Assembly (NCBI RefSeq): GCF_944377805.1
Contig: NZ_CALWFZ010000003.1
Location: 114,714-178,713 of the forward strand
Length of the DNA: 64,000 nt
Source: an uncultured Mediterraneibacter sp.
GTDB taxonomy: Bacteria > Bacillota > Clostridia > Lachnospirales > Lachnospiraceae
Direction: 5' to 3'
The notes below the pieces were generated by a model that saw only the letters and a list, made by a program, of their open reading frames with translations, was not told the origin of the DNA and did no database searches. Below are positions 28,926-38,193 of the stretch, piece by piece. The translations under genes and the position numbers were made by a program. Every line of letters starts with the position of its first letter. The stretch's first letter is position 1.

Positions 28926-30557
28926 ATGTTTTATGACAGTATTATCGTCGGCGGTGGCCCTGCGGGGCTGACCGCCGCGCTTTATCTTGCGCGGGCCAAG
29001 TACCGCGTTCTGGTGATTGAGAAGGAGAAGATCGGAGGACAGATCACAATTACGTCAGAAGTGGTGAATTATCCCGGCGTACTTAAAACAGACGGGAATC
29101 ATCTGACAGAAAATATGCGCAGACAGGCAGAATACTTTGGAGCCGAGTTCCAGATAGCTGAGGTCAGAGAACTGGATTTTGAGGGCGATATGAAGTCTGT
29201 TGTCACGGACAAAGGAACGTATCAGGGACTTGGTATCGTTCTTGCGACTGGAGCCAGTCCCCGGAGAGTCGGATTTAAAGGAGAGATGGAGTTTCGCGGC
29301 AGGGGTGTAGCGTACTGTGCCACCTGTGACGGTGAATTTTTTGCCGGGAAAGATGTGTTTGTAATAGGCGGCGGATTTGCAGCCGCGGAAGAAGCGGTAT
29401 TCCTTACAAGATATGCGAAGAAAGTATTCGTTATGGTTCGGGGGAATCAGTTCCGATGTGCCCGGTCCGCGGCAGAGGAAGTACTCTCGCATCCAAAAAT
29501 TGAAGTGCATTTTCATACTCAGATCAGGGAAGCAGGGGGAACAGATCAGCTGGAATATGCGGTTTTTGAAGAGGATGGCAGAGTATGGCGCTATGAACCG
29601 GAAAGCGGAGAAGGATTCGGAATCTTTGTGTTTGCCGGATACGAGCCGGCCAATACCCTTTTTAAAGACAAGGTGAAACTGACCGAAAGCGGGCATCTGA
29701 TTACGGATATGGATCAGAAGACAAGTGCGGACGGCGTATATGGAGCGGGGGATATATGTGAGAAAAATCTGCGCCAGGTAGTCACGGCAGTATCTGACGG
29801 CGCGACAGCTGCCGCGTCGCTTGAAAAGTATATCTCTTCCCAGTACGGGAAACTCAAGTTAAAGAAGCAGGAACTTCCCGAATTGTCAGGCAGGCACCCC
29901 GATCTGACGCCAGAACCGGAAAGAGAGACGACAGGGGAAGAGCCCGGAGAGTCCGGTGGATTTTTAAGCGCGGAAGTCAGAAGCCAGCTTTCCCGAGTGA
30001 CAGATCTTCTGGAACGCGACATCGTACTGGAATTCGCTCTGGATGACAGCGGAATCTCCCGGGAAGCGGAAATGTTTGGCAGAGAGTTGATGGAGCTGAG
30101 TCCGAAGATTAAATGCGTCTTCCGGAAAGAAGAAGATCCGGAAGCCGAATATCCGGCGATCCGCTTCTGTGATGATAAGGGCAGGTATCTCGGAACAGCG
30201 TTCCACGGAGTTCCGGGCGGGCATGAGTTTAATTCCTTTGTGATCGCCATTTATAATGCCGCCGGTCCGGGACAGTCCATTGACGGAAAAGAGCTGGAAG
30301 AGATACGAAAATATGAGAAGAAACGACACATACAGGTCGTAGTATCCTTATCCTGTACGATGTGCCCGGATCTTGTAATGGCAGTTCAGAGGATTGCGCT
30401 TGAAGCGCCCGGCATCAGCGCCGACATTTATGATATGGCCCATTTCCCGGAACTTAAAGACAGGTACCGGATCATGAGTGTGCCGTGCATGATTGTGGAC
30501 GGAGAAGATGTGTATTTTGGAAAGAAAGGAATCCGGGAAGTGATGGATCTGCTGTAA
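28926..30557 (+). CDS. AhpF-like flavoprotein reductase with domains in swapped order
   Basis: The 543-residue protein opens with a thioredoxin-reductase-like FAD/NAD(P)H module: IIVGGGPAGLTAAL at 6-19, redox pair Cys131-Ala-Thr-Cys134, a second dinucleotide loop FVIGGGFAAAEEAVF, and YGAGDI near the end of the module. After a charged linker (about 310-345, rich in Glu/Pro/Gly) comes a tandem thioredoxin-fold module with a CTMC redox pair at Cys477 and Cys480 and a cis-proline SVPCM. Classical AhpF has the same two modules in the opposite order. It follows ahpC, so it should pass electrons from NAD(P)H to AhpC. The two modules are secure; the partner is inferred from context. Confidence 0.9.
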   Translation: MFYDSIIVGGGPAGLTAALYLARAKYRVLVIEKEKIGGQITITSEVVNYPGVLKTDGNHLTENMRRQAEYFGAEFQIAEVRELDFEGDMKSVVTDKGTYQGLGIVLATGASPRRVGFKGEMEFRGRGVAYCATCDGEFFAGKDVFVIGGGFAAAEEAVFLTRYAKKVFVMVRGNQFRCARSAAEEVLSHPKIEVHFHTQIREAGGTDQLEYAVFEEDGRVWRYEPESGEGFGIFVFAGYEPANTLFKDKVKLTESGHLITDMDQKTSADGVYGAGDICEKNLRQVVTAVSDGATAAASLEKYISSQYGKLKLKKQELPELSGRHPDLTPEPERETTGEEPGESGGFLSAEVRSQLSRVTDLLERDIVLEFALDDSGISREAEMFGRELMELSPKIKCVFRKEEDPEAEYPAIRFCDDKGRYLGTAFHGVPGGHEFNSFVIAIYNAAGPGQSIDGKELEEIRKYEKKRHIQVVVSLSCTMCPDLVMAVQRIALEAPGISADIYDMAHFPELKDRYRIMSVPCMIVDGEDVYFGKKGIREVMDLL

Positions 30558-30658
30558 TTACAGACAATTTTATCTGTCCTCTGTATTTGTGTAACAAAAT
30601 TATAAAATAGTTTCCTTTTCCCGATAATCTTATATGAGAAAAATGTTGTTCAGAAAAT

Positions 30659-30709
30659 ACATCATGATGTGTTTTGGGGATTGCATTGTACTATATTTTG
30701 TATTAGAAT
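30659..30709 (+). promoter_or_regulatory. nrdD promoter with paired NrdR-box candidates
   Basis: TTGCAT (30681-30686), 17 bp, TAGAAT (30704-30709). Two short palindromes, acatcatgatgt (30659-30670) and tactatattttgta (30689-30702), have centres 31 bp apart, about three helical turns, as usual for NrdR boxes. The second overlaps the promoter. The remaining intergenic sequence 30558-30655 is A/T-rich without a gene. Confidence 0.45.
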
Positions 30710-30783
30710 AGTTTTTGGACGGATATACAGCCATATAAAAAGCGGCTGTTCCGATATAGAAAAATTATGAGGAGAAATACAGG

Positions 30784-32943
30784 ATGAAAATCATTAAGAG
30801 AAACGGGGCAGAGGAAGTATTTGACATCAAAAAAATCGTGATCGCAGTGACGAAAGCGGACGCCTCAGGGGAGAACAGAAGCCTTACGGACTCTCAGATT
30901 GAAGATATTGCCGAGTTCGTTGAGTTTAAGTGTGATAAGCTAAAGAGAGCTGTATCTGTAGAAGAGATTCAGGATATGGTGGAGAACCAGATCATGGCTA
31001 CCGGCGCGTTTGACCTGGCGAGACGATATGTGAGATACCGCTATAAGCGTTCGCTTGTGCGTAAGGCCAACACAACGGATAACCGCATCCTTTCGCTGAT
31101 TGAATGCAACAACGAAGATGTAAAGCAGGAGAATTCCAACAAGAATCCTGCCGTCAACAGCGTACAGAGAGACTATATGGCAGGCGAGGTCAGCCGTGAC
31201 CTGACGCAGAGAATGCTGCTTCCGGAGGATATTGTGGAAGCGGATAAGGCCGGGATCATACATTTCCACGATTCCGACTACTACGCGCAGCACATGCATA
31301 ACTGCGATCTGGTAAATCTTGAAGATATGCTTCAGAACGGAACGGTCATCAGCGGTACGATGATTGAGAAGCCGCACAGCTTCTCCACTGCCTGCAATAT
31401 CGCTACGCAGATTATCGCCCAGGTTGCCAGCAATCAGTACGGGGGGCAGAGTATTTCGCTTGCCCATCTGGCGCCGTTTGTTCAGGTGTCCAGAGACAAG
31501 ATCCGCGCAGAGGTTGAGGATGAGATGCGGATAATAGGATTTGACTGCCCAAAAGACCAGCTTGACGAGATTGTGGAAGGACGGCTGAAAAAAGAGATTA
31601 CAAAAGGCGTACAGACGATTGAATATCAGGTCATCACGCTGATGACGACGAACGGACAGGCTCCGTTTCTGACGGTATTTATGTATCTGAACGAGGCAAA
31701 GAGTGAGGCTGAGAAAAAAGACCTTGCCATGATCATCGAAGAAACATTAAAGCAGCGCTATCAGGGTGTGAAAAACGAGGCGGGCGTATGGGTGACGCCG
31801 GCATTCCCGAAGCTGATTTATGTGCTGGAAGAAGACAATGTGGACGAGGGAACTCCTTACTACTATTTGACAGAGCTTGCGGCAAAGTGTACGTCCAAAC
31901 GTCTGGTGCCGGATTATATCTCAGAGAAGAAGATGAAAGAGCTCAAAGAAGGGAACTGCTTCCCTGTTATGGGATGCAGAAGCGCCTTAAGCCCGTGGCA
32001 GGATGAGAACGGTAACTACAAGTTCTACGGCCGCTTTAATCAGGGCGTGGTAACGATCAATCTGGTGGATGTAGCGCTCTCCTCCGGAGGAGACATGGAG
32101 AAATTCTGGAAGATATTTGACGACAGGCTGGATCTGTGCTACCGCGCGCTGATGTGCCGGCACAATCGTCTGAAAGGCACGCTCTCTGACGCGGCGCCGA
32201 TTCTCTGGCAGTACGGTGCTCTGGCGCGCCTGAAGAAAGGAGAGACTATCGACAAACTGCTCTACGGCGGTTATTCCACGATTTCTCTCGGCTATGCCGG
32301 ACTGTATGAATGCGTAAAATACATGACAGGTAAATCCCATACCGATTCATCGGCGACAACATTTGCTCTTGACGTTATGAAATATATGAACGATGCGTGC
32401 GCCAAGTGGAAAAAGGAAACGAATATCGGATTCAGTATCTACGGTTCACCGATCGAGAGTACAACCTATAAGTTCGCGAAGTGCCTGCAGAAGAGATTCG
32501 GCGTTGTGCCGGGAGTGACGGATAAGAGCTATATTACAAACAGCTATCATGTACATGTGTGTGAGGAGATCGACGCGTTCTCCAAATTAAAATTCGAGTC
32601 CCAGTTCCAGGCGCTCTCCACTGGCGGCGCGATCAGCTATGTGGAAGTGCCGAATATGCAGGATAATATACCGGCAGTGCTTCAGGTAATGCGTTTTATC
32701 TACGACAACATCATGTATGCCGAGCTCAACACAAAGAGCGATTACTGCCAGGTGTGCGGATATGACGGCGAGATCCGGATCGTGACGACAGAAGACGGCA
32801 AACTCGAGTGGGAGTGCCCTCACTGCGGCAACAGAGATCAGGATAAACTCAATGTGGCCAGACGTACCTGTGGTTATATCGGAACACAGTTCTGGAATCA
32901 GGGAAGAACACAGGAGATCAAAGAAAGGGTACTGCATCTGTAA
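30784..32943 (+). CDS. nrdD: Anaerobic ribonucleoside-triphosphate reductase
   Basis: The 719-residue class III reductase has an N-terminal ATP-cone (about 1-90) for allosteric control, a ten-stranded glycyl-radical barrel, a zinc site CQVCGYDG...CPHCGN near the C terminus, and the glycyl-radical motif RRTCGYIG close to the end. It makes deoxyribonucleotides without oxygen, using formate or a thiol reductant. nrdG follows after five bases. Length and all landmark motifs match the family. Confidence 0.97.
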   Translation: MKIIKRNGAEEVFDIKKIVIAVTKADASGENRSLTDSQIEDIAEFVEFKCDKLKRAVSVEEIQDMVENQIMATGAFDLARRYVRYRYKRSLVRKANTTDNRILSLIECNNEDVKQENSNKNPAVNSVQRDYMAGEVSRDLTQRMLLPEDIVEADKAGIIHFHDSDYYAQHMHNCDLVNLEDMLQNGTVISGTMIEKPHSFSTACNIATQIIAQVASNQYGGQSISLAHLAPFVQVSRDKIRAEVEDEMRIIGFDCPKDQLDEIVEGRLKKEITKGVQTIEYQVITLMTTNGQAPFLTVFMYLNEAKSEAEKKDLAMIIEETLKQRYQGVKNEAGVWVTPAFPKLIYVLEEDNVDEGTPYYYLTELAAKCTSKRLVPDYISEKKMKELKEGNCFPVMGCRSALSPWQDENGNYKFYGRFNQGVVTINLVDVALSSGGDMEKFWKIFDDRLDLCYRALMCRHNRLKGTLSDAAPILWQYGALARLKKGETIDKLLYGGYSTISLGYAGLYECVKYMTGKSHTDSSATTFALDVMKYMNDACAKWKKETNIGFSIYGSPIESTTYKFAKCLQKRFGVVPGVTDKSYITNSYHVHVCEEIDAFSKLKFESQFQALSTGGAISYVEVPNMQDNIPAVLQVMRFIYDNIMYAELNTKSDYCQVCGYDGEIRIVTTEDGKLEWECPHCGNRDQDKLNVARRTCGYIGTQFWNQGRTQEIKERVLHL

Positions 32944-32948
32944 AAATT

Positions 32949-33488
32949 ATGTATTACGGAGAAATAAAAAAATGTGACATTGCCAACGGAGAGGGAGTCA
33001 GAGTTTCCCTCTTCGTTTCCGGCTGCACTCATCACTGTCCGGGATGTTTTAATCAGGCTACATGGGATTTTGATTATGGAAAAGAATATACAGAAGAGAC
33101 GGAGCGGGAGATTCTGGACGCCCTTGCGCCTGAATATATCAACGGTCTGTCACTTCTGGGTGGAGAGCCGTTTGAACCGCAGAATCAGCAGTTTCTCGTG
33201 CAGCTCTTAAGGAAAGTAAGAGAGCGGTTCCCAAAGAAAACAGTCTGGTGCTATACCGGATATCTGTTTGACAAAGATCTGTTAAGCGAGAGCCGTGCCC
33301 GGTGCGGGCATACAGACGAGATGCTGTCAATGATCGATGTGCTGGTGGACGGCAGGTTCGTGGAAAAATTAAAGGATATCCGGCTTTTATTCCGGGGATC
33401 ATCGAATCAGAGAATCATCGATGTGCCAAAAAGTATTCAATCCGGTGAGATTGTCCTCTGGGAGCCAAAAATCAGGAGAGGCCTGTAA
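32949..33488 (+). CDS. nrdG: Anaerobic ribonucleotide reductase activating protein (radical SAM)
   Basis: The 179-residue radical-SAM enzyme has the iron-sulfur cluster motif C-x3-C-x2-C in SGCTHHCPGCFN (residues 26-37) and the SAM-binding LLGGEPFEP. It uses SAM to place the glycyl radical on NrdD. The gene is directly coupled to nrdD. The radical-SAM domain appears complete for this small subfamily. Confidence 0.96.
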   Translation: MYYGEIKKCDIANGEGVRVSLFVSGCTHHCPGCFNQATWDFDYGKEYTEETEREILDALAPEYINGLSLLGGEPFEPQNQQFLVQLLRKVRERFPKKTVWCYTGYLFDKDLLSESRARCGHTDEMLSMIDVLVDGRFVEKLKDIRLLFRGSSNQRIIDVPKSIQSGEIVLWEPKIRRGL

Positions 33489-33519
33489 CGGATGATGTTT
33501 AAAATAGTTGAAAATCATC

Positions 33520-33800
33520 TTGACTTATTTTAAGGTTCTTCCTATAATAAATGAGAACATTTCAAAGACTGTGATGAGGAATAGTAGGTGTGTATCGTTT
33601 CCAGAGAGCTGCCGGGCGGTGAGAGGCAGCAGCGTAAGCGCTGAACTGGCCTCGGAGTTCTTCTGCCGAACATGAGTAGGCAGGAGCGGGAGTTCCCGTT
33701 ACAGAATCAATAAGTGCATCTGCCCGGGCAGATGAATGAGAGTGGTACCACGGAAAATAAGCCTTTTCGTCTCTTGATATGAGAAGAAAAGGCTTTCTTT
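33520..33800 (+). ncRNA. Leucine T-box leader with promoter and terminator, upstream of leuS
   Basis: The promoter TTGACT (33520-33525), 17 bp, TATAAT (33543-33548) is strong. The leader contains paired stem-I arms (agctgccgggcgg ... agaggcagc), a CTC leucine triplet at 33651-33653 in a plausible specifier loop, and the T-box core agagtggtaccacgg at 33739-33753. The terminator aagccttttc / gaaaaggctt (33759-33768, 33786-33795) precedes a T-rich run. Confidence 0.88.
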
Positions 33801-33862
33801 ATGGGTATGATGCGGACTTAAGCCGGCCGCTTGATAAACGTATGAAAGAGAGGAATCATCAA

Positions 33863-36295
33863 ATGGGCACAAAGATTGTGTACAACCACAGAGCAATCGA
33901 GAAGAAATGGCGTGAAAAATGGGAAGAGAATCCGGTCAATCCGAAAATGGATGACAACGGAAATAAAAAGCAGAAATATTACTGTCTGGATATGTTTCCC
34001 TATCCTTCGGGAAACGGACTCCATGTAGGACACTGGAGAGGGTATGTGATCTCTGATGTATGGAGCCGCTACAAACTTCAGCAGGGGTATTATATCATTC
34101 ACCCGATGGGGTGGGACGCATTCGGCCTTCCGGCGGAGAACTATGCTATCAAGATGGGCGTTCATCCGGCGACATCTACCGCGGAGAACGTCGCCAATAT
34201 CAAGAAGCAGATCAACGATATTGCTGCCCTCTATGACTGGGATATGGAAGTAAATACGACAGATCCTTCGTTCTATAAATGGACCCAGTGGATCTTTGTC
34301 AAGATGTTCAAAGAAGGGCTTGCATACGAAAAAGAATTCCCCATTAACTGGTGTCCGTCCTGTAAGACCGGTCTGGCAAATGAGGAAGTGGTAAACGGAA
34401 AATGTGAACGCTGCGGCGCGGAAGTGACAAAGAAGAATCTCCGCCAGTGGATGCTGCGTATCACAAAATACGCGGACCGTCTCTTAAATGATCTGGACAA
34501 ACTGGACTGGCCGGAGAAAGTCAAAAAGATGCAGACAGACTGGATCGGCAAATCTTACGGAGCAGAGGTTGATTTCCCGGTGGACGGAAGGGAGGAGAAG
34601 ATCACAGTCTACACGACAAGGCCGGATACGCTTTACGGAGCTACCTTTATGGTACTGGCGCCGGAGCATGAGCTCGCGAAGTCGCTGGCGACTCCGGAGA
34701 CGAAAGAAGCCGTTGAAAAGTATATCTATGACGCATCCATGAAGTCAAACGTAGACCGTATGCAGGATAAGGAGAAAACCGGTGTATTTACCGGAAGCTA
34801 TGCCATCAATCCGTTAAACGGAGAGAAGACGCCCATCTGGCTGTCCGACTATGTACTTGCGGATTATGGAACCGGGGCGATTATGTGCGTGCCGGCTCAC
34901 GACGACCGTGACTTTGAGTTTGCGAAGAAATTTGACATCCCGATCATCCAGGTTATCTCAAAAGACGGAAAAGCGATCGACAATATGACCGAGGCCTATA
35001 CTGAGGCAGCAGGAACGATGATCAACTCCGGGGAATGGAACGGTATGGAGTCTTCGGTTCTGAAAAAAGAAGCTCCTCATATTATCGAGAAGAAGGGAAT
35101 CGGACGGGCTACCGTCAATTATAAACTTCGTGACTGGGTATTCTCCCGCCAGCGCTACTGGGGCGAGCCGATTCCGATCGTGCACTGTCCGGATTGCGGA
35201 TGTGTGCCCGTGCCGGAGGAAGAACTGCCGCTTACCCTCCCGGAAGTGGAGTCTTACGAGCCTACGGGAACCGGCGAGTCACCTCTTGCGGCCATCGATG
35301 AGTGGGTGAACTGCAAGTGCCCGGCGTGTGGTAAACCGGCCAAAAGAGAGACCAACACTATGCCTCAGTGGGCGGGATCTTCCTGGTATTTCCTGCGCTA
35401 TGTGGATAATCACAACGATAAAGAACTGGTATCCAGAGAGAAAGCAGACGAGATGCTCCCGGTGGATATGTATATCGGAGGAGTGGAACATGCGGTGCTT
35501 CATCTGCTGTACTCCAGATTTTATACTAAGTTCCTGTGCGATATTGGAGTGATCGACTTTGACGAACCGTTCCATAAGCTGTTCAACCAGGGGATGATCA
35601 CCGGAAAGAACGGAATAAAAATGAGCAAGTCCAAAGGAAATGTAGTCTCACCTGACGACCTTGTGCGCGATTACGGGTGTGATTCTCTCAGAATGTATGA
35701 ACTGTTCGTCGGACCGCCGGAGCTGGACGCTGAGTGGGACGACAGGGGAATCGACGGTGTCAACCGTTTCCTGAAGCGCCTCTGGAATCTGCTCCAGGAC
35801 AGCAGGGAGAAAGAGATTGAGGCAACTAAAGAGATGCTCAAGCTGCGCCACAGGATGGTGTATGACATTACCAGCCGCCTGGAAAGCTTCAGTCTGAATA
35901 CAGTTATCTCCGGTTTTATGGAGTACAATAATAAACTGATCGAAGTTGCCAGAAAAGAAGGTGGAATCGACAAAGAGACATTGGAGACGATTGCGGTTCT
36001 TATCTCTCCGTTTGCGCCTCATTTCGCAGAGGAGATGTGGGAGCAGCTGGGGCACAATGAGACTGTCTTTAAGGCGGGATGGCCCTCATACGATGAGAAT
36101 GAGATGAAAGACGACGAGATCGAGATTCCGGTACAGATCAACGGGAAGACAAAGGCGGTTATCAGCATCTCTGCTGAGGCGACAAAAGATGAGGCGATTG
36201 CCGCCGGAAAAGAGGCGGTTGCCGATAAGCTGACGGGTAACGTGATCAAGGAGATCTATGTGCCGAAGAAGATCGTAAATATCGTAATGAAATAA
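33863..36295 (+). CDS. leuS: Leucyl-tRNA synthetase
   Basis: The 810-residue class I synthetase has MFPYPSGNGLHVGHWRGY (HIGH-type motif), a zinc-binding NWCPSCKTGLANEEV...CERCG region, an editing domain with the conserved TTRPDTLYGATFM and the catalytic-site aspartate in APAHDDRDFEFA, a KMSKSKGN motif, and a C-terminal anticodon/tRNA-binding domain ending VPKKIVNIVMK. I chose the ATG at 33863 over in-frame ATGs at 33779 (inside the T-box terminator) and 33842, because AGAGAGGA precedes it. The last six codons form the attachment site of the downstream mobile element; the reading frame is kept intact. Confidence 0.96.
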   Translation: MGTKIVYNHRAIEKKWREKWEENPVNPKMDDNGNKKQKYYCLDMFPYPSGNGLHVGHWRGYVISDVWSRYKLQQGYYIIHPMGWDAFGLPAENYAIKMGVHPATSTAENVANIKKQINDIAALYDWDMEVNTTDPSFYKWTQWIFVKMFKEGLAYEKEFPINWCPSCKTGLANEEVVNGKCERCGAEVTKKNLRQWMLRITKYADRLLNDLDKLDWPEKVKKMQTDWIGKSYGAEVDFPVDGREEKITVYTTRPDTLYGATFMVLAPEHELAKSLATPETKEAVEKYIYDASMKSNVDRMQDKEKTGVFTGSYAINPLNGEKTPIWLSDYVLADYGTGAIMCVPAHDDRDFEFAKKFDIPIIQVISKDGKAIDNMTEAYTEAAGTMINSGEWNGMESSVLKKEAPHIIEKKGIGRATVNYKLRDWVFSRQRYWGEPIPIVHCPDCGCVPVPEEELPLTLPEVESYEPTGTGESPLAAIDEWVNCKCPACGKPAKRETNTMPQWAGSSWYFLRYVDNHNDKELVSREKADEMLPVDMYIGGVEHAVLHLLYSRFYTKFLCDIGVIDFDEPFHKLFNQGMITGKNGIKMSKSKGNVVSPDDLVRDYGCDSLRMYELFVGPPELDAEWDDRGIDGVNRFLKRLWNLLQDSREKEIEATKEMLKLRHRMVYDITSRLESFSLNTVISGFMEYNNKLIEVARKEGGIDKETLETIAVLISPFAPHFAEEMWEQLGHNETVFKAGWPSYDENEMKDDEIEIPVQINGKTKAVISISAEATKDEAIAAGKEAVADKLTGNVIKEIYVPKKIVNIVMK

Positions 36296-36296
36296 T
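36276..36296 (+). repeat. attL, left copy of the 21-bp direct repeat
   Basis: The repeat begins taaatatcgtaatg and covers the last codons and the stop of leuS. An identical copy lies at 42297-42317, the expected outcome of tyrosine-recombinase integration into leuS. Confidence 0.88.
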
Positions 36297-36431
36297 TGAG
36301 AAGAAATTCTCGGAATTGAATAAGATGCTTGGAAATATTGAAAAGTTCGCTTAAAATCAAGGTTTACAGACATTTTTCTTCAAAGAAAAGGTATCGTAGA
36401 ATACCGTAAAATATCGTAACGGATTTTTAAA

Positions 36432-36474
36432 ATGGAGTAAATTTGGAGTAAAAGCTGAAAGAAAATGGAGTAAA
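36432..36474 (+). repeat. Left-end integrase arm-site candidates
   Basis: Three copies of the decamer wtggagtaaa (36432-36441, 36443-36452, 36465-36474) lie near attL. Two more lie near attR at 42225 and 42236, all in the same orientation. Such repeats near both ends are typical binding sites for the N-terminal domain of a tyrosine integrase. Confidence 0.55.
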
Positions 36475-36491
36475 TATTTCAAAGATAAATA

Positions 36492-36540
36492 TATAGAAAT
36501 AGGAGATTGTAACAAAGAATAGCAATCTCCTATTTCTATA
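36492..36540 (+). terminator. Long stem-loop near the left end of the element
   Basis: A perfect 18-bp stem (36492-36509 with 36523-36540) has a 13-base loop. It is well placed to stop transcription coming from leuS. It lacks a strong T tract, so it could be a different kind of structure. Confidence 0.6.
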
Positions 36541-36593
36541 TTATGTGCCTAAATTTATACAAACATATGAAAAAAATTCTGGTGGAAAGTTGT

Positions 36594-36622
36594 TTGTAAA
36601 AATAGAAAATAGTATGTATAAT
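36594..36622 (+). promoter_or_regulatory. Promoter of the GHKL-peptidase cargo gene
   Basis: TTGTAA (36594-36599), 17 bp, TATAAT (36617-36622), 55 bases before the start codon. The cargo gene therefore has its own promoter, apart from the transfer module. Confidence 0.6.
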
Positions 36623-36676
36623 TATGAAGAACATATTCGGAGTAAAGCATTTGCAAAGGAAAAGGAGATTTAATAA

Positions 36677-38161
36677 ATGGGTATATTCGATGTGTTTAAA
36701 GGAAAAAGCGATATGGAAATCACAGGTGATAATCAGGTAGATGAATTGGATAAGGGGAAAGTTAAAGAATTTGATTTGAATATCGAAAAAATACTTGAAA
36801 ACTGGGAGAATTATCATGCGATACGAGAGATTATTGCCAATGCCTTAGATGAGCAGGCACTTACAAATACAAGGGATATAGAAATCAAACAGGCAAAAGA
36901 TGGGTGGTGGCATATTGTAGACTACGGTCGTGGATTGAATTATCATCATCTAACTCAAAATGAAAATGAAGAGAAATTGAGTAATAATAAGCTTATTGGA
37001 CGATTCGGAGTAGGATTGAAAGATGCTTTAGCGACACTTTATCGTCATGGTGTTGATGTGAAAATAAAATCAAAATATGGGATTATTAAATTGAAAACTG
37101 CTTCTAAGGTTGGCTTTGATGATATAATAACTTTACACGCAGAAATACTGCCATCGGATAATATAAAGATGATTGGAACAGATTTTTGTTTATACGGATG
37201 TACAAAAGAAGATATAGAAAAGGCAAAATCTTTGTTTTTAACTTTTACAGAAGATAAGGTTTTAGAAAAAACAAAATACGGAGAGGTTTTAGCTAATAAC
37301 GGAGTAAACAGCAATATTTACATTAACGGTGTGAGAGTAGCGGAAGAATCCCATTTTTTGTTTTCATACAATATTACTTCGTTAAATGCCCAAATAAAAA
37401 AGGCGCTTAATCGCGAAAGAACAAACGTTGGAAGAACTGCCTATACAAGTAGAATCAAAGATATTTTAAAAGATTGTTGTTCGGATATTGTTATAAAAAA
37501 ATTGGTGGAAGATTTGCAAGAGTTTGGTTCAGGTAATAAACATGATGAATTGTCATGGAATGACATAGCTATGTATGCGTCTAGGAAAATGAGTGAAATA
37601 AATACGGCGACAACATATGTAACTACCGACAATTTGAAAAATAATCCGTCACTTATAGACGATATGCGGAGAAACGGGTATAATCCAGTTGTTGTACCAG
37701 ATAATTTAATAAACAAAATGGAAGATTATAATACTGGTGCAGAAGAAGGAAAGACGTTAGTAACAGCAAATCAATATATTAAGGAAGAACAAAATAGATT
37801 TACTCCTCAAATTGTGGAGATAGATTCATTATCAGTTGCTGAACGTAGAGTATATGATATAACGGATAAGATATTAGAATTAATCGATGGAAAACCGAAA
37901 AATGTAAAATGTATACAGATAGTAGAAAAAATATATGAATCAGAGATTTTTAATGAAACTGTTGGATTGTGGGATCCGAAAGAGAATCGTATTTTGATAA
38001 AACGGAATCAGTTGAATGCATTAAATAGTTATGCAGGTACATTATTGCATGAATGTGCTCATGCTATAAGTGGAGCTTCAGATGTTTCAAGAGATTTTGA
38101 AACAGAGCTTACCCGTGTTATAGGTTGTATAGCGAATAAATTTATAGACAATAAAATGTGA
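36677..38161 (+). CDS. GHKL ATPase with C-terminal HExxH metallopeptidase-like domain (element cargo)
   Basis: The N-terminal part of this 494-residue protein is a GHKL (Hsp90/MutL/histidine-kinase) ATP-binding domain: N-box REIIANALDEQ (Glu51, Asn55, Asp58), G1 box DYGRG at 82-86 and G2 box GRFGVGLKDAL at 108-118. A transducer-like middle region with NRERTNVGRTAY follows. The C-terminal end has GTLLHECAHAISG: His458-Glu459-x-x-His462 is a zinc-peptidase motif, with Glu475 or Glu477 in DFETELTR as possible third ligand. There is no signal peptide or membrane helix. AAGGAG supports the ATG. I do not recognise a named family; MORC/MutL-like or Hsp90-like defence ATPases are the closest idea. 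As the only cargo gene of a mobile element it is a candidate defence or stress system. Confidence 0.75.
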   Translation: MGIFDVFKGKSDMEITGDNQVDELDKGKVKEFDLNIEKILENWENYHAIREIIANALDEQALTNTRDIEIKQAKDGWWHIVDYGRGLNYHHLTQNENEEKLSNNKLIGRFGVGLKDALATLYRHGVDVKIKSKYGIIKLKTASKVGFDDIITLHAEILPSDNIKMIGTDFCLYGCTKEDIEKAKSLFLTFTEDKVLEKTKYGEVLANNGVNSNIYINGVRVAEESHFLFSYNITSLNAQIKKALNRERTNVGRTAYTSRIKDILKDCCSDIVIKKLVEDLQEFGSGNKHDELSWNDIAMYASRKMSEINTATTYVTTDNLKNNPSLIDDMRRNGYNPVVVPDNLINKMEDYNTGAEEGKTLVTANQYIKEEQNRFTPQIVEIDSLSVAERRVYDITDKILELIDGKPKNVKCIQIVEKIYESEIFNETVGLWDPKENRILIKRNQLNALNSYAGTLLHECAHAISGASDVSRDFETELTRVIGCIANKFIDNKM

Positions 38162-38193
38162 TTTTGATTTGTAGGATAATGATACATAGTGAG

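Noticed and set aside
33508-33525. Fur-like sequence gttgaaaatcatcttgac before the leuS T-box
   Set aside because: It overlaps the -35 box and lacks the second half of a Fur palindrome; T-box control explains the locus.
36492-36540. CRISPR-like repeat
   Set aside because: It is a single long inverted repeat, without regularly spaced direct repeats. No CRISPR array was found in the window.
36677-38161. Sensor histidine kinase
   Set aside because: The GHKL domain is at the N terminus, and no phospho-acceptor histidine domain, membrane segment or adjacent response regulator is present.
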